A stretch of DNA of 50,496 nucleotides from Ignavibacteria bacterium (GTDB taxonomy: Bacteria > Bacteroidota > Ignavibacteria > Kapaibacteriales > UBA961): NCBI GenBank assembly GCA_016873735.1, contig VGWD01000016.1, forward strand, positions 1 to 50,496, given 5' to 3'. The translations under genes were made by a program, and so were the position numbers. Below are positions 34,601 through 44,105 of this stretch, piece by piece. The first letter of the stretch is position 1. Every line of letters starts with the position of its first letter. The notes under the pieces were generated by a model, which searched no databases, was not told the origin of the DNA, and worked only from the letters and a program-made list of their open reading frames with translations.

Positions 34601-36259
34601 TTGATTTCCATCTTGCTGTCCATTGGGAAGCATTGCAACAGCCATCAATGACAATTGAGATGCAGGATTAAAATTGATGGAATCAAGTGATATGTCAACA
34701 CTGGCCCCGGGAGCCAAGGATGTGGATAATGTTTTTGTTGCGCGTTTGATCACGCCTTCATACAATTCGATGCTCGCAGTGTTGATGGTATTTGCACCGG
34801 TGTTTTTGATCGTTGCCGAAATTGCTCTTTTTCCGGGTGCAAAAGGTGCAGTCGGTGTATTGATTGACAATACCGCAAGATCATTCTGTGCAATATCCAA
34901 TACACGTGCCATGTAAAAATCATCAGAACCCTTTCCTGTGAGGGTGAATGGAGAGAGAATCGTTTCGAAACCATGTGATCCCGTTATGACTGCTCCGCCT
35001 GCTCCATTATGAGAGATTGATTCCACATTGTCATCGGAAGTTGAACCAGCTTGTTTCACCCATTGTGCATTTCCTCCCGCATTCATTTTTGCAACATAAA
35101 CATCTGTGCCACCACGTGTGGTGAGAGCATTGTTGCCAAAAGAAACCGTTCCTGAAAATACTCCTGTAGTCATGACATTGCCGGTATTGTCAATGCTGAC
35201 GCCGGTGCAATTGTCATTTCCGGAACCACCGATCAATTGAGCCCATTCTACCACTTTCACGGGAGAGACTTTTGCGAGGATTCCATCGGTTCCACCAAGT
35301 GCATTCAATGTTTGCTGACCAATGGTGACATCTCCATTTGTTGTACCTGTCACATATAGATTTCCTTGAGGATCAATATCGATGTCATCTGCTGTTTCGG
35401 TTTGTGTACCACCGATGCCCATCAACCACAATGGTTGAAATGTATTCAGTGAGATATTTCCCAATAATATGTCGCTTGCTCCTTTGGATACGATTGAATC
35501 AATCGCAAATCCTGTTTTTCCGGAGAAGGTTGCAGTAAATGCCAAACCAGTTGGATGAACTACAATGTCAGATGAAATATCATCACTTGCACCACCACCG
35601 CGTGTATGTCCTGTGATTTTTCCATTCTCATCATATTTCAAAATCACAATGTCTTTCCCGCCGGCACTTGCATAACGAATGGTATCATTGGTATTTGCAA
35701 TGAATCGAATGGAATCTGCATAGGTTGCTGTCAAAAAGACATTTCCCTGAGCATCACAACTTACCCCTGTTCCCATGTCATCGCCTCTACTTCCAAGCGA
35801 TCTCACCCAAAGAAGAAGCCCGGCTTGGGAATACTTAGCGAGATACATGTCCTTTCCACCTCTGCTGTCTAGGAATGTTCCACTCACGCCGGCAGTTGAT
35901 TCAAAATATCCCGTGGCAAATACATTTCCACTCGCATCACTCGTGATTGCAAGAACGCGTTCTTGTCCGGGTCCTGCAATGCGATTCACCCATACCGCTT
36001 GTCCATCAGCTGTGAATCGAACCAATAATCCATCTTCACCACCGCTTCCGGGGATATTGATGAGTCCAAAAGAAATTGCATTCGAAAAGAATCCTCCGGC
36101 ATATGTGATGCTCGGAGAATATCTATGGATCGTTAATCCTTTGTCCGATTGTATGTTCCCGCCATTTTTTGCAAGATCCCATCCCGGTTCCTGAGCCAAC
36201 AGCACCGAACATGAGAAGCACAACAATGCAAACAACAATGAAGTAAGTCTGCGATTCAT
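31604..36259 (-). CDS. Large secreted T9SS cargo: SBBP, beta-helix and Ig-like domains
   Basis: The start at 36259 gives a signal peptide (hydrophobic to about residue 21, LLAQ) and 1551 residues. Reading from the N-terminus: SBBP-type beta-propeller repeats of the form 'D..GN....G.F' (about 40-470); a CARDB-like domain (about 480-590); a region of 'N.....GI.I....' right-handed beta-helix repeats (about 640-930); at least four Ig-like domains with paired cysteines and YQW motifs (about 1030-1450); and a C-terminal T9SS type A sorting domain (about 1470-1551, PNPATDN, then GTYLFTM). It is probably a surface-bound or released adhesin-like or structural protein. No catalytic site is visible. A terminator follows. 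Confidence 0.85.
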   Translation of the reverse strand: MNRRLTSLLFALLCFSCSVLLAQEPGWDLAKNGGNIQSDKGLTIHRYSPSITYAGGFFSNAISFGLINIPGSGGEDGLLVRFTADGQAVWVNRIAGPGQERVLAITSDASGNVFATGYFESTAGVSGTFLDSRGGKDMYLAKYSQAGLLLWVRSLGSRGDDMGTGVSCDAQGNVFLTATYADSIRFIANTNDTIRYASAGGKDIVILKYDENGKITGHTRGGGASDDISSDIVVHPTGLAFTATFSGKTGFAIDSIVSKGASDILLGNISLNTFQPLWLMGIGGTQTETADDIDIDPQGNLYVTGTTNGDVTIGQQTLNALGGTDGILAKVSPVKVVEWAQLIGGSGNDNCTGVSIDNTGNVMTTGVFSGTVSFGNNALTTRGGTDVYVAKMNAGGNAQWVKQAGSTSDDNVESISHNGAGGAVITGSHGFETILSPFTLTGKGSDDFYMARVLDIAQNDLAVLSINTPTAPFAPGKRAISATIKNTGANTINTASIELYEGVIKRATKTLSTSLAPGASVDISLDSINFNPASQLSLMAVAMLPNGQQDGNQGNNAVTRLVAPGLLKGIYTIGGTDPSFATVAIAAGYISNWGILDSVTFHIRPAVYDAQVMIGQIPGSTPTKPVIFKADPATNQAPTLSFTSRYAERNYVMVLDGTDNTQFNNIIVSANSGVYGNGIILRNTTSSLTFDKVEVNIPLTANGNGISIESTNYAEDLAIRRSMFNGGDYGVHSSYDTTLAAVNFTLMNNQFQRSKFGGLHIRNVNSALISGNTVKPSSTAVQGLSVVKAVGNVKITNNVILGLKQGNAIAVHEAPGSMMTGTLIANNMATVGENGSNGNGITLHNTGFAGVYHNTIRGFNTSLNASLFSINGGSNVTALNNILSNADRCIGIAITHGQTQSMPLTISDYNVIHTDSGRVGQINDGTATSQYTTLTQWRLATSKDANTISKRIAFSTDGVHLNGVDEQLFGDRTVKLIIDKDIDEDERRNSYMGADEIIPVITVLQQPVRTITCDTTNAILFVNAAATFNGQLIYQWTKNGVLLPNTNNDTLFINRASYQNEGFYRCIIKSNSGADSVLTNQAQLLVSTRTTILNDIQHQYTVSGGEAIFDIGAEAASVPPTHLVKYRWFKDNVEYTANSNSVTGVNTPRLTLKNVTIADTGARYRVIVEGACGSDTSSIAGIYLPGVLFAMQPTDTIVCPNGKIRVSAEVFPTIAGLELSYEWKRGFIPLNKNNPRYQGINSPTLIIDSLNASDTSSNYILEVIVIANNARFFSNPVKILNYQPTAITKQPASNQICMDKPYTISVDAKGSGLSYQWQRNDTNIIGATEASYTVPTMNKGLTGRYRVIVTGICGTTTSNIANISALQELTVLSQSPKEVVRNLTKDITLNIYAVGVDPLSYQWYRNGAKLDGETASVFYKNNVTISDTGAYWCIISDRCDTISSDTMKVKLVPVSVEEEGIISDNTLGLQSIMPNPATDNIQARIISLMPGEAKFEIHSIFGSSMIPVFTVSLDKGVNIVPINIEGLPSGTYLFTMNMNGVLSSHTFSIVK

Positions 36260-36354
36260 GATAAACCTCAATCTATTAAAACAACTTAAAGACACCGTTA
36301 TAAGTCGGTCCGCAAATGAACCAACAATCATCTATAGTAGAACTGAATCTCTGT

Positions 36355-37128
36355 TCAGAATATAAATCGAAGAATCTCCGGCCATTTCGTGAACAAAATC
36401 ACGCGATAGCCAAGATATGTCCCTACGCCAATCATGGTAAGACCGGCAAATCGCTGAATTCTCAATGTGAATTCTGCGGAAAACTTTGCCTTGAAATGCA
36501 GGAGTAAACGAAGAAGCAAATACATCCATGCAAAATTTCCAATCCCGAATCCCAAAGAAAACAGGACGCTGTCCAACGAAGAAATTGCAATCATATTGCT
36601 ATGCTGTACAAACATGCAGGTATAAGCCAATGATGGCAAAAAAGTCGGATTGGCAATATTAGCAAGGGCAATTGCTATACCAAGGAAAAAAGGACCCCCT
36701 TGCTTTAACCGTTCCATAATATGCTTTAATGGCGATATGGCTACACTATTAGCCATGTCTGAGCTTTCTGAAGAATATTTTGGAGTTTTGAACTGTAAGA
36801 GTCCGAAAATGAACATTGCCGCTACGCAAAAACCCTGAAAAAGGAGCATTGCGAATGGATATGTGTCGAAAAAATACTGTAAAGAGCCAAAAACCGCCGT
36901 TGTGAACAGCATCGCAATCAAACAGTATAATACATCCATCAGGGATGCACCAATGCCGATCAGGATACCACCCCTTTTGTCATTGTTGAGTGCTATCTTG
37001 ATCACGGACACACCTATCGGTCCGGGAGGGATGGCTAAAACAAAGCCGACTGCTATGCCAATGAGTAAGGAAACAAGCATGGGCAAAGGCATTATGCCTC
37101 GAAAGTGCAACATTGAAAAGGAATTCAT
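36355..37128 (-). CDS. LysE/RhtB-family amino-acid exporter
   Basis: The 257-residue membrane protein has about six hydrophobic segments and the family signature near the N-terminus, GIAVGFVLAIPPGPIGVSVIK (residues about 24-44). AAGGAG lies 6 bases before ATG 37128. LysE-type proteins export amino acids or related small molecules; the substrate cannot be read from sequence. A longer-than-usual hydrophilic loop (about 115-140, with SSESSDM) lies mid-protein. It diverges from porU across a 384-base gap. Confidence 0.82.
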   Translation of the reverse strand: MNSFSMLHFRGIMPLPMLVSLLIGIAVGFVLAIPPGPIGVSVIKIALNNDKRGGILIGIGASLMDVLYCLIAMLFTTAVFGSLQYFFDTYPFAMLLFQGFCVAAMFIFGLLQFKTPKYSSESSDMANSVAISPLKHIMERLKQGGPFFLGIAIALANIANPTFLPSLAYTCMFVQHSNMIAISSLDSVLFSLGFGIGNFAWMYLLLRLLLHFKAKFSAEFTLRIQRFAGLTMIGVGTYLGYRVILFTKWPEILRFIF

Positions 37129-37512
37129 TGGACTCCTTTTCCATTGGTGAATTTACGCAATTGGGCATACCCTGCCAAAAGTGTCAGGCCATATGCGTAT
37201 GTAATTCCACACTTTTAAGCTGAAACGCAACCAAATGTCACGGTGAATGTGTTATCAACCTTGCATGTATCCTGATTTTATCCCAATATTCAGACTTTGG
37301 CACAAATTTTCGTTTGTGAGAGTAGTTGATGCATGGTAATTTGCATCCGATTCTTTAACCATTTTGATGCATCTGCCTATTCCTCTTACGATACATGTCA
37401 ATTACATATCATGGTTTTTCCATGAGCGCCAAAAAGCCCCGGGGTATATGCAATGGGCAAATTGATGGCAGTTTTCATGCACGACCATGCATTTTCATTG
37501 TAAGGAGTTTTA
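37129..37512 (+). other. Divergent intergenic region between the LysE-type gene and porU
   Basis: These 384 bases hold no convincing gene. Visible elements are the AAGGAG sites of both flanking genes, a hairpin formed by two GATGCA/TGCATC arms near 37330-37350, and a hairpin TCATGG-ttttt-CCATGA at 37409-37425. I found no TAnnTTTG element with a proper -33 box on either strand, so the porU promoter is not located. Confidence 0.35.
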
Positions 37513-40500
37513 ATGGCAATGTTTGCACGCAGTATCGGATTTATGATCAAGGGGATCATACTACTCTTGTTTGCCATGTGGAATGTGGTGGGGAGCAATG
37601 CGCAAGAAGGGGTTCCAAAAGGTTCATCCATCATTTCGAATTCCACATCATTCACCATACGCTTTGATATTCATGTATTGGGTTATGACACCATCAATAC
37701 CGTTGATGGTACACCCGTAATTTTACCTAGAATTCAAGATGCGATTCGCACCGGTGAAGCCGGTTCACCTTCTTCGATGGTATACACAATTCCACTTACA
37801 GTTCCCAATGAACATGGGTTTGCTGTGCAGTCATGCAGAACCGGAATGATTCGCAGGGTGAAAGGAATGATTGCGCCGGTGCCCACACTTGGAAAGGAAA
37901 GCGATTCAATTTCAGGATTTGTGCATGTCATCAATGCATCAGCTTATTCCGAAACTGATCCCACATCATGGGCATCAATTACGTATTCGGGGATAGCGCG
38001 TAATCGGCATATCGCACATTTGAGAATCAAAGCTTTGCGTGTGGATCCACGTTCGGGCATAATCGAAATTCCCAAGAGTATTGAATGCACCGTTCATTTC
38101 ACATCGACCCAATCCAATCCTATGTTCAACATTGCTGATGGATTCGATGACATTGCCTTCACGGCGAATCATAAAGAAAGTACGCCATGGATGATACATG
38201 ATGGACATTCCTTTGCAAAGATCACTCCGGGCATTCTGAAATCCACAGAGCCATGGGCACAAATCACATTCAATAAGCAAGGCATTTATAAAATTGATAA
38301 AGCCATGCTTGCATCGGCCGGAATAATTGCCGGCAAAGACTTGTTGCCGACAATCAAGGTGTTTGGACTTGGTGGAACCTTATTGTCCGAAAGAGTGGAT
38401 TCAGCAATTGGCAATGCAATGACAGAGCAACCGATCATCATTCGCACAACAGCTGATGGGGAGCTTGATGCAATATATTTTTATGGTGAATCAATAAGCG
38501 GTTTCCGGCTCGACACTGATGATGCAGGAAAAAATCTTGATTTCAGACATTTCACGCATCCTTATGCGAAGGAATCATCATATCTGATCACAATCGGAGG
38601 TGCGCCGGGATTACGAGCAAAAGCAATGCCATCGATTCCTTCCGATTCAGTTCTGCATCGCCCCACAAGATTCATGTCTCGCATATTCAATGAAGAAGAG
38701 TTGATGAATGCATTTTCAGCTCCATCAGGAAGAACATGGTTCGGTAAAACCATAGAATCACTCACTCCAAGAATATATACCACTATTCTTCAGGATTTGG
38801 TCAGAACCGATTCGATACTCTATCGCTATAGAGTTGTCAGCAAAAACAAAAAAGATGGAACATTGACGGTAACTGAACAAGGTAAAGAAATCGACATGGT
38901 CAGCATCAATGGGACAAATCCTTTTGACAATGCTTATAACTATACCGAAGCCATAGGAACACCATTGCAGGAAGTACGATTTGCATCCTCTTCCATCGCT
39001 CAGGACAATAGATCGGTCTTGCGTTTTTCTTATGAAAGTCCAATGGGTGGTCCTGCATCAAGCGCAATCATGGATTGGTTTGAAATACTCTATCCTCGTG
39101 CATTCAATGCATTCAACAATGAGCTTGAACTATATTCGGATACGAGAAAAGTTGGTGGTACCGAGTATAATCTTTCAGGATTTTCCGGACAAAACATTAT
39201 TGGATTTGATATCACCAATCCACGATATCCTGCATTGCTGGAGAATGTTTCCACCACAGGTGGAATCTATGTGTTTCGCAATAGTGAGCTTGCAAGTCAG
39301 CCACGCAGATATTTTGTTTCCGGTACATTCCTTGCACCTTCGATCAGGCCAATCACGCTGGCAGGATTACGCGCAGACCAAGAAGGTGCCGACATGATCT
39401 TGATCACGCATCAAGATCTATTGGAATCAGCAAATGCATATAAAACATATAGAGAATCCACCGGCATAACTGTGAAGGTCGTGACAACAAAAGACATTTA
39501 TGCAGAATTTGCTTGCGGCATAACCGATATCACCGCAATACGAGATTATGCAGCTTTTGCACTCAATGCGTGGACAAAAAAACCACGATACTTGATGTTC
39601 TGGGGTGATGGTCATTATGATAATAGAAATATACAAGTGTCGGCAACAAATTTTGTCCCAACCTATCAAACAGATGATGACCCACAATATTATGTTGAAA
39701 CCGTCTCTGCTTGCATCGACGATTATTTTGCTCGATTGAAAGGCGATGACAAATTAATAGATATCATCATGGCTCGCATGCCTGTTACTTCCAATCAAAA
39801 TGGAATGCGGCTCATGCAAAAAATAAAGGACTATGAACAACAATTGATAAAAGGCACATGGCAACAAACCATTTGTCTTGTTGCTGATGATGGCCCCACG
39901 AGTACCTCAGGCAGCGGATTTGGAGATGGTACAATACATACATCTCAATCAGAAGGATTGGGAAGAGATGTAATCCCCGATGATATGCTCTTGAAGAAAA
40001 TATATCTCGCCGAATATCCGGCGGAGATTGTATCGAATGGACGCAGAAAACCATTGGTCACTCAAGATCTCATATCCGAAATCAATGGTAATGGAATAGT
40101 GCTGCTCAATTGGATCGGACATGGAAGCCCACGCCTATGGGCACATGAACGTATATTCGAAAAAGAAACAACCATTCCGCAAATGTTGAATCGCGACAAA
40201 CTCTTTTTTCTCACTGCGGCCACATGTGATTTTGCACGCTTTGATGATGCAGAACGAGAATCCGGTGCGGAGGATTTAGTGCGTAGCGAAAGAGGCGGAG
40301 CAATCGGAGTATTTGCCGCCACCAGACTCGTCTTTTCAAGTGATAATGCTGTGATCTGTGATAGATTCTACAAACAAATCTTTTCTCGCGATATACATGG
40401 CATGTATCAGTCAGTCGGCGAAGCATTGTTCAAAACAAAACAATCATTGGCCGGACCAAATGATGAAAAATATTTGATTCTGGGTGATCCTTCATTGCAT

Positions 40501-41610
40501 TTGCAATTACCGAATGATATCGTGCAATTTGATAGTATCAATACAATGCCTGTGATTACAAATACAAATGCTCTCGATAGCATATTGCCACGCATCAAAG
40601 CATTGCAAACTGTCACTGTTTCAGGAACGATACGAACAGGCAGTTTACAATCACTTGATGATACATTCAATGGAACAGTGCTGGTCACAGTGAAGGATAG
40701 TGATATTGATTTGAAAGTAAAAGATCCTATCGACGATGTTACGCATTCCATTAAGGAACAAGGAAGCATAATTGCACGTAGCACTTTTCAAGTAAAGAAT
40801 GGAAAGTTCAATGGGTCATTCGTTGTTCCCAAAGACATTGGCTTCACCAATAAGCGTGGACGCATGATTGGATTTGCCTATAGCAACGATGACATCACAG
40901 CAAAAGGAAGCACTACAACATTCACCGTTGGTGGAATAGAGTCCGTTTCAGAACCTGATACCATCGGTCCGACCATCGCCGTTTATCTCGACAATAGAAC
41001 ATTCACTCCCGGTAATATGGTCAGAAGAAATCCTTTATTAATTGTTGATTTGTTCGACAATACTGCAATCAATGCAACAGGTGCAGGCATCGGTCACAAT
41101 ATTGAAGCTTGGTTTAATACAGATAGAATTCCCGTGGATCTCACAGAAGAATATCAAGCGGATTTGACCGATGCAAGAAAAGGAACCGCCCAAAAGCGCA
41201 TGTTCAATTTGAAAACGGGAACAAATACCGTACGTGTTCGTGCTTGGGATGTGTGGAACAATTATTCAGAAGCAGAAACATATTTTCGATTGGCAGACAA
41301 TGACTCAGTATTGATCAGCGAAGGACTCTTCGTTTATCCCAATCCAACAAATGCGGAAGCAAATATCGGATTCATCCACAATCAGTCACTGCCAACCCGT
41401 GCTGAAATTCGTATTTTTGACATGAATGGTCGATTGGTAAAACAAGAGAACATTGAAAAACAAGAACTACATACCTGGACTTATCGTTGGAATTGCAAAG
41501 ATGAATATGATGCCTCCGTTCCTGTCGGCACATATCATTGCATCATGAATGTGCAACAGTCCAATGGTGAAGGAACAGTACTTTATGGAAAATTCATCAT
41601 TAGCAAATAA
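37513..41610 (+). CDS. porU: Type IX secretion system sortase PorU (C25 family)
   Basis: PorU is the surface peptidase that cuts the C-terminal sorting domain from T9SS cargo and links the cargo to lipopolysaccharide. The 1365 residues begin with a signal peptide (hydrophobic about 10-27, SNAQ). A long N-terminal region follows, then a C25 gingipain-like domain (about 620-1010) with probable catalytic H870 (NWIGHGSPRLW) and C905 (LTAATCDFARFD), and LGDPSLHL closing it. The last 80 or so residues (VYPNPTNAEANIGF to the end) are a sorting-type domain, as is normal for PorU. AAGGAG precedes the ATG. porV follows after 50 bases, the usual Bacteroidota pair. Confidence 0.92.
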   Translation: MAMFARSIGFMIKGIILLLFAMWNVVGSNAQEGVPKGSSIISNSTSFTIRFDIHVLGYDTINTVDGTPVILPRIQDAIRTGEAGSPSSMVYTIPLTVPNEHGFAVQSCRTGMIRRVKGMIAPVPTLGKESDSISGFVHVINASAYSETDPTSWASITYSGIARNRHIAHLRIKALRVDPRSGIIEIPKSIECTVHFTSTQSNPMFNIADGFDDIAFTANHKESTPWMIHDGHSFAKITPGILKSTEPWAQITFNKQGIYKIDKAMLASAGIIAGKDLLPTIKVFGLGGTLLSERVDSAIGNAMTEQPIIIRTTADGELDAIYFYGESISGFRLDTDDAGKNLDFRHFTHPYAKESSYLITIGGAPGLRAKAMPSIPSDSVLHRPTRFMSRIFNEEELMNAFSAPSGRTWFGKTIESLTPRIYTTILQDLVRTDSILYRYRVVSKNKKDGTLTVTEQGKEIDMVSINGTNPFDNAYNYTEAIGTPLQEVRFASSSIAQDNRSVLRFSYESPMGGPASSAIMDWFEILYPRAFNAFNNELELYSDTRKVGGTEYNLSGFSGQNIIGFDITNPRYPALLENVSTTGGIYVFRNSELASQPRRYFVSGTFLAPSIRPITLAGLRADQEGADMILITHQDLLESANAYKTYRESTGITVKVVTTKDIYAEFACGITDITAIRDYAAFALNAWTKKPRYLMFWGDGHYDNRNIQVSATNFVPTYQTDDDPQYYVETVSACIDDYFARLKGDDKLIDIIMARMPVTSNQNGMRLMQKIKDYEQQLIKGTWQQTICLVADDGPTSTSGSGFGDGTIHTSQSEGLGRDVIPDDMLLKKIYLAEYPAEIVSNGRRKPLVTQDLISEINGNGIVLLNWIGHGSPRLWAHERIFEKETTIPQMLNRDKLFFLTAATCDFARFDDAERESGAEDLVRSERGGAIGVFAATRLVFSSDNAVICDRFYKQIFSRDIHGMYQSVGEALFKTKQSLAGPNDEKYLILGDPSLHLQLPNDIVQFDSINTMPVITNTNALDSILPRIKALQTVTVSGTIRTGSLQSLDDTFNGTVLVTVKDSDIDLKVKDPIDDVTHSIKEQGSIIARSTFQVKNGKFNGSFVVPKDIGFTNKRGRMIGFAYSNDDITAKGSTTTFTVGGIESVSEPDTIGPTIAVYLDNRTFTPGNMVRRNPLLIVDLFDNTAINATGAGIGHNIEAWFNTDRIPVDLTEEYQADLTDARKGTAQKRMFNLKTGTNTVRVRAWDVWNNYSEAETYFRLADNDSVLISEGLFVYPNPTNAEANIGFIHNQSLPTRAEIRIFDMNGRLVKQENIEKQELHTWTYRWNCKDEYDASVPVGTYHCIMNVQQSNGEGTVLYGKFIISK

Positions 41611-41660
41611 TCAACACATAATTAGAAATACACAGTATCACTGATAGAATGGAATACACT

Positions 41661-42746
41661 ATGAAAAACAATGTAAAAACCACATGCATGCTGATTGCAT
41701 TGGTCATGATGAGCGGGGCGGTACAGATGTTTGGTCAAGCCGCTGTACCTTTCATCACAATCTCGCCCGATTCCAGGGCAAATGGTATGGGGGAAGTTGG
41801 GACAGGTTTGGCAGACAATATATATGCAACGCATTGGAATGTTGGAGGACTTGGCTTTCAAGTTCCTGCAACTACGAAATCCAATGATAAAAAAGTTGCA
41901 CTGGCTTATGCAAAGTGGCTGCCGCAATTCAATGCAGACCTCTTCTATGCACATGCTGCATATAGTCAATATGTGCCCTCACTCGAAGGTACGGTCAATG
42001 CAAATTTCATGCTCATGAATTTGGGTGAATTCAAAAGAACTGATTTCAGTGGCAAAGTGCTGAATACATTTCGTTCTTTTGAATATGCATTCGGCGTTGG
42101 ATATGGTACATTGATTGCCGATGATATTGGTGCAGGTTTTCAATTGAAATACATTGAATCAAATCTTGGTGCCCCGGTGAATGTTCAAGGTACCGGAACA
42201 GGCGATGGCATCGGACGAAGCGTTGCATTTGACTTGGGAATGCTCTGGCGTCCTGAAACATTCGATCTCTTTGGTTTGGACTTGGGAGATAAATTGGGAA
42301 TTGGTTTCAATCTTGCGAATATTGGTCCGAAAGTAACGTATATCAATGTTTCCGATCCATTGCCCACAACATTGCGCATAGGAACCGGAATCACTGTGCT
42401 CGAGGATGAATTCAATAAACTCACATTTGCTTTCGACATGGCAAAATTGCTTGTACGTCGCGACAGTATCGTAAATGACCCAATCCCGAAATCATTCATC
42501 ACCGCTTGGGAAAGAGGTGGCATCGAAACATCTTTCGGTGTGGAATATTGGTATGAACAAGTGGTTGCATTACGCGGTGGATATTTCTCTGAGCCGGCTT
42601 CGATTGGCAATAGAAGATTCTTCACTGTTGGAACAGGCATTCGTTATGATGTCTTCAATTTGGATTTCAGTTTTGTGATTCCCGTTGAAGAAAATCACCC
42701 ACTCGGAAATACCATGCGATTCTCATTGATCGGTAATATTCTTTAA
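41661..42746 (+). CDS. porV: T9SS outer-membrane shuttle protein PorV
   Basis: PorV (LptO) is an FadL-like outer-membrane barrel that carries T9SS cargo from the translocon to the PorU sortase. I choose ATG 41661 (361 residues) because MKNNVKTTCMLIALVMM is then a clean signal peptide ending at FGQ; ATG 41649 would add four residues. The mature start AAVPFITISPDSRANGMGEVG is the PorV signature, and the rest alternates beta strands ending in MRFSLIGNIL. It is paired with porU and followed by a terminator. Confidence 0.93.
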   Translation: MKNNVKTTCMLIALVMMSGAVQMFGQAAVPFITISPDSRANGMGEVGTGLADNIYATHWNVGGLGFQVPATTKSNDKKVALAYAKWLPQFNADLFYAHAAYSQYVPSLEGTVNANFMLMNLGEFKRTDFSGKVLNTFRSFEYAFGVGYGTLIADDIGAGFQLKYIESNLGAPVNVQGTGTGDGIGRSVAFDLGMLWRPETFDLFGLDLGDKLGIGFNLANIGPKVTYINVSDPLPTTLRIGTGITVLEDEFNKLTFAFDMAKLLVRRDSIVNDPIPKSFITAWERGGIETSFGVEYWYEQVVALRGGYFSEPASIGNRRFFTVGTGIRYDVFNLDFSFVIPVEENHPLGNTMRFSLIGNIL

Positions 42747-42772
42747 TCCGAATAGCAAACATTGTTTCTGCA

Positions 42773-42804
42773 CAGGGAAATGCCTCGCGGTATTTCCCTG
42801 TTTC
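42773..42804 (+). terminator. Intrinsic terminator after porV
   Basis: A 12-bp stem (42773-42784 with 42789-42800, one G-T pair, TCGC loop) is followed by TTTC. The next start codon is only 10 bases after the stem. Confidence 0.88.
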
Positions 42805-42810
42805 TTATTC

Positions 42811-44100
42811 ATGGCATTCATGCGCAATTCGATCACATATAATCATGCTTTCATTCGGCATTTACTCATGCTATCCGTAGTGGGTTTTATCATGCATGCA
42901 TTGATCGCCGTTGCATGTTCCATCGAACCTCAATCAGATGCACTTGACTATCACAATCATGCTTTGAGACTCGCAGAAAACCATGAATATACTTCGAATG
43001 GAATACCAACCGCTTATCGACCAATTGGATTCCCGGCAATGTTGTCGATCGCATATATGATCTCCCCAAGTTTGAACTCAGGATTCATCTTGCAATCACT
43101 GATGATCTCAATCACCGCTTTTTGTATCGGATTGATTCTCCTTGAATTCGGTGTTTCTCAGCGATCAGCATTATTCGGATCCGGCTTGTATATGCTTCTT
43201 CCCATGGCATGGATTCAGTCCATGACATTGATGTCCGAACCGCTGGCGATATGCGCAATGATGATAGGCATATTTCTGCGAGTGCGTCATCGACATCTTG
43301 CTGCGAGCGGATTGGAAGGCATGCTTTGGGGATTGGCAATCTTGGCAAGACCAATCATGCTTTTCTGCGCAATTGGATTATTCATTTTTGATTTGCTAAA
43401 AAGCAATCGATCACTGTCTCATGCTTTTGCATTCTTCACATGCATCATTCTCACATTGATGCCATGGATGATACGAAATGCAAATGTGATGGGTTCTCCC
43501 GTGATTGCGTCAAATACGGGAATCAATTTGTATATCGGAAATAATCCACTTGCCAATGGTTCATATAAAACCATCCCGGAAATGTCCATGCTTGATTCAC
43601 TTCCCGAGATGCAATCAAATGCAATGGCAATGTCCAAAGCAATGAATCATGTGCTTGACCATCCCATGCAATCCATCATCATGATTCCAAAAAAAATCGC
43701 ATATCTGTTTTCATCCGATGCCTATATGCCATTGCAATTGATGCAGGCTTCCGATGCATCGTATCGTGAAAGATTAATACAATTATCACCTTGGACATTG
43801 CTATTGATCATTCCGGGATATATTGTGATGCTTATAGGTATGTCGAATATGAATACGCTTGTTGAGCACCAAACATATTCTTTCATCATTGTGATTCTTC
43901 TTTGCATGATTATACCTTGCATGGTGTTTTTTGGTAGCCCACGATATCATGAACCAATGATACCGTTCATGTTGATTGCATCAATCATTGGTTATGAGCA
44001 AAGAGGGAATCTTATCGGTCCCGGAAAAGTTTTGCCGATTGCTTTGATGATTATTTGGGTTTTGGAAATATCCATGATATTGTTTCACGTATACAAGTAA
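42811..44100 (+). CDS. ArnT/PMT-like polytopic glycosyltransferase (GT39/GT83 type)
   Basis: The 429-residue membrane protein fits the GT-C fold family that moves sugars from polyprenyl-phosphate donors. After the first membrane segment (about 17-37) comes a loop with the acidic motif SDALDYHNHA (about 47-56) and AYRPIGFPAML, which are features of the ArnT/PMT-2 type. About ten further hydrophobic segments follow. A periplasmic loop near residues 225-300 includes SNTGINLYIGNNPLANGSYK. The acceptor is unknown. No Shine-Dalgarno sequence is seen, and the ATG lies 10 bases after the porV terminator stem. It is spaced 5 bases from the DUF971 gene. Confidence 0.75.
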   Translation: MAFMRNSITYNHAFIRHLLMLSVVGFIMHALIAVACSIEPQSDALDYHNHALRLAENHEYTSNGIPTAYRPIGFPAMLSIAYMISPSLNSGFILQSLMISITAFCIGLILLEFGVSQRSALFGSGLYMLLPMAWIQSMTLMSEPLAICAMMIGIFLRVRHRHLAASGLEGMLWGLAILARPIMLFCAIGLFIFDLLKSNRSLSHAFAFFTCIILTLMPWMIRNANVMGSPVIASNTGINLYIGNNPLANGSYKTIPEMSMLDSLPEMQSNAMAMSKAMNHVLDHPMQSIIMIPKKIAYLFSSDAYMPLQLMQASDASYRERLIQLSPWTLLLIIPGYIVMLIGMSNMNTLVEHQTYSFIIVILLCMIIPCMVFFGSPRYHEPMIPFMLIASIIGYEQRGNLIGPGKVLPIALMIIWVLEISMILFHVYK

Positions 44101-44105
44101 TTGCC

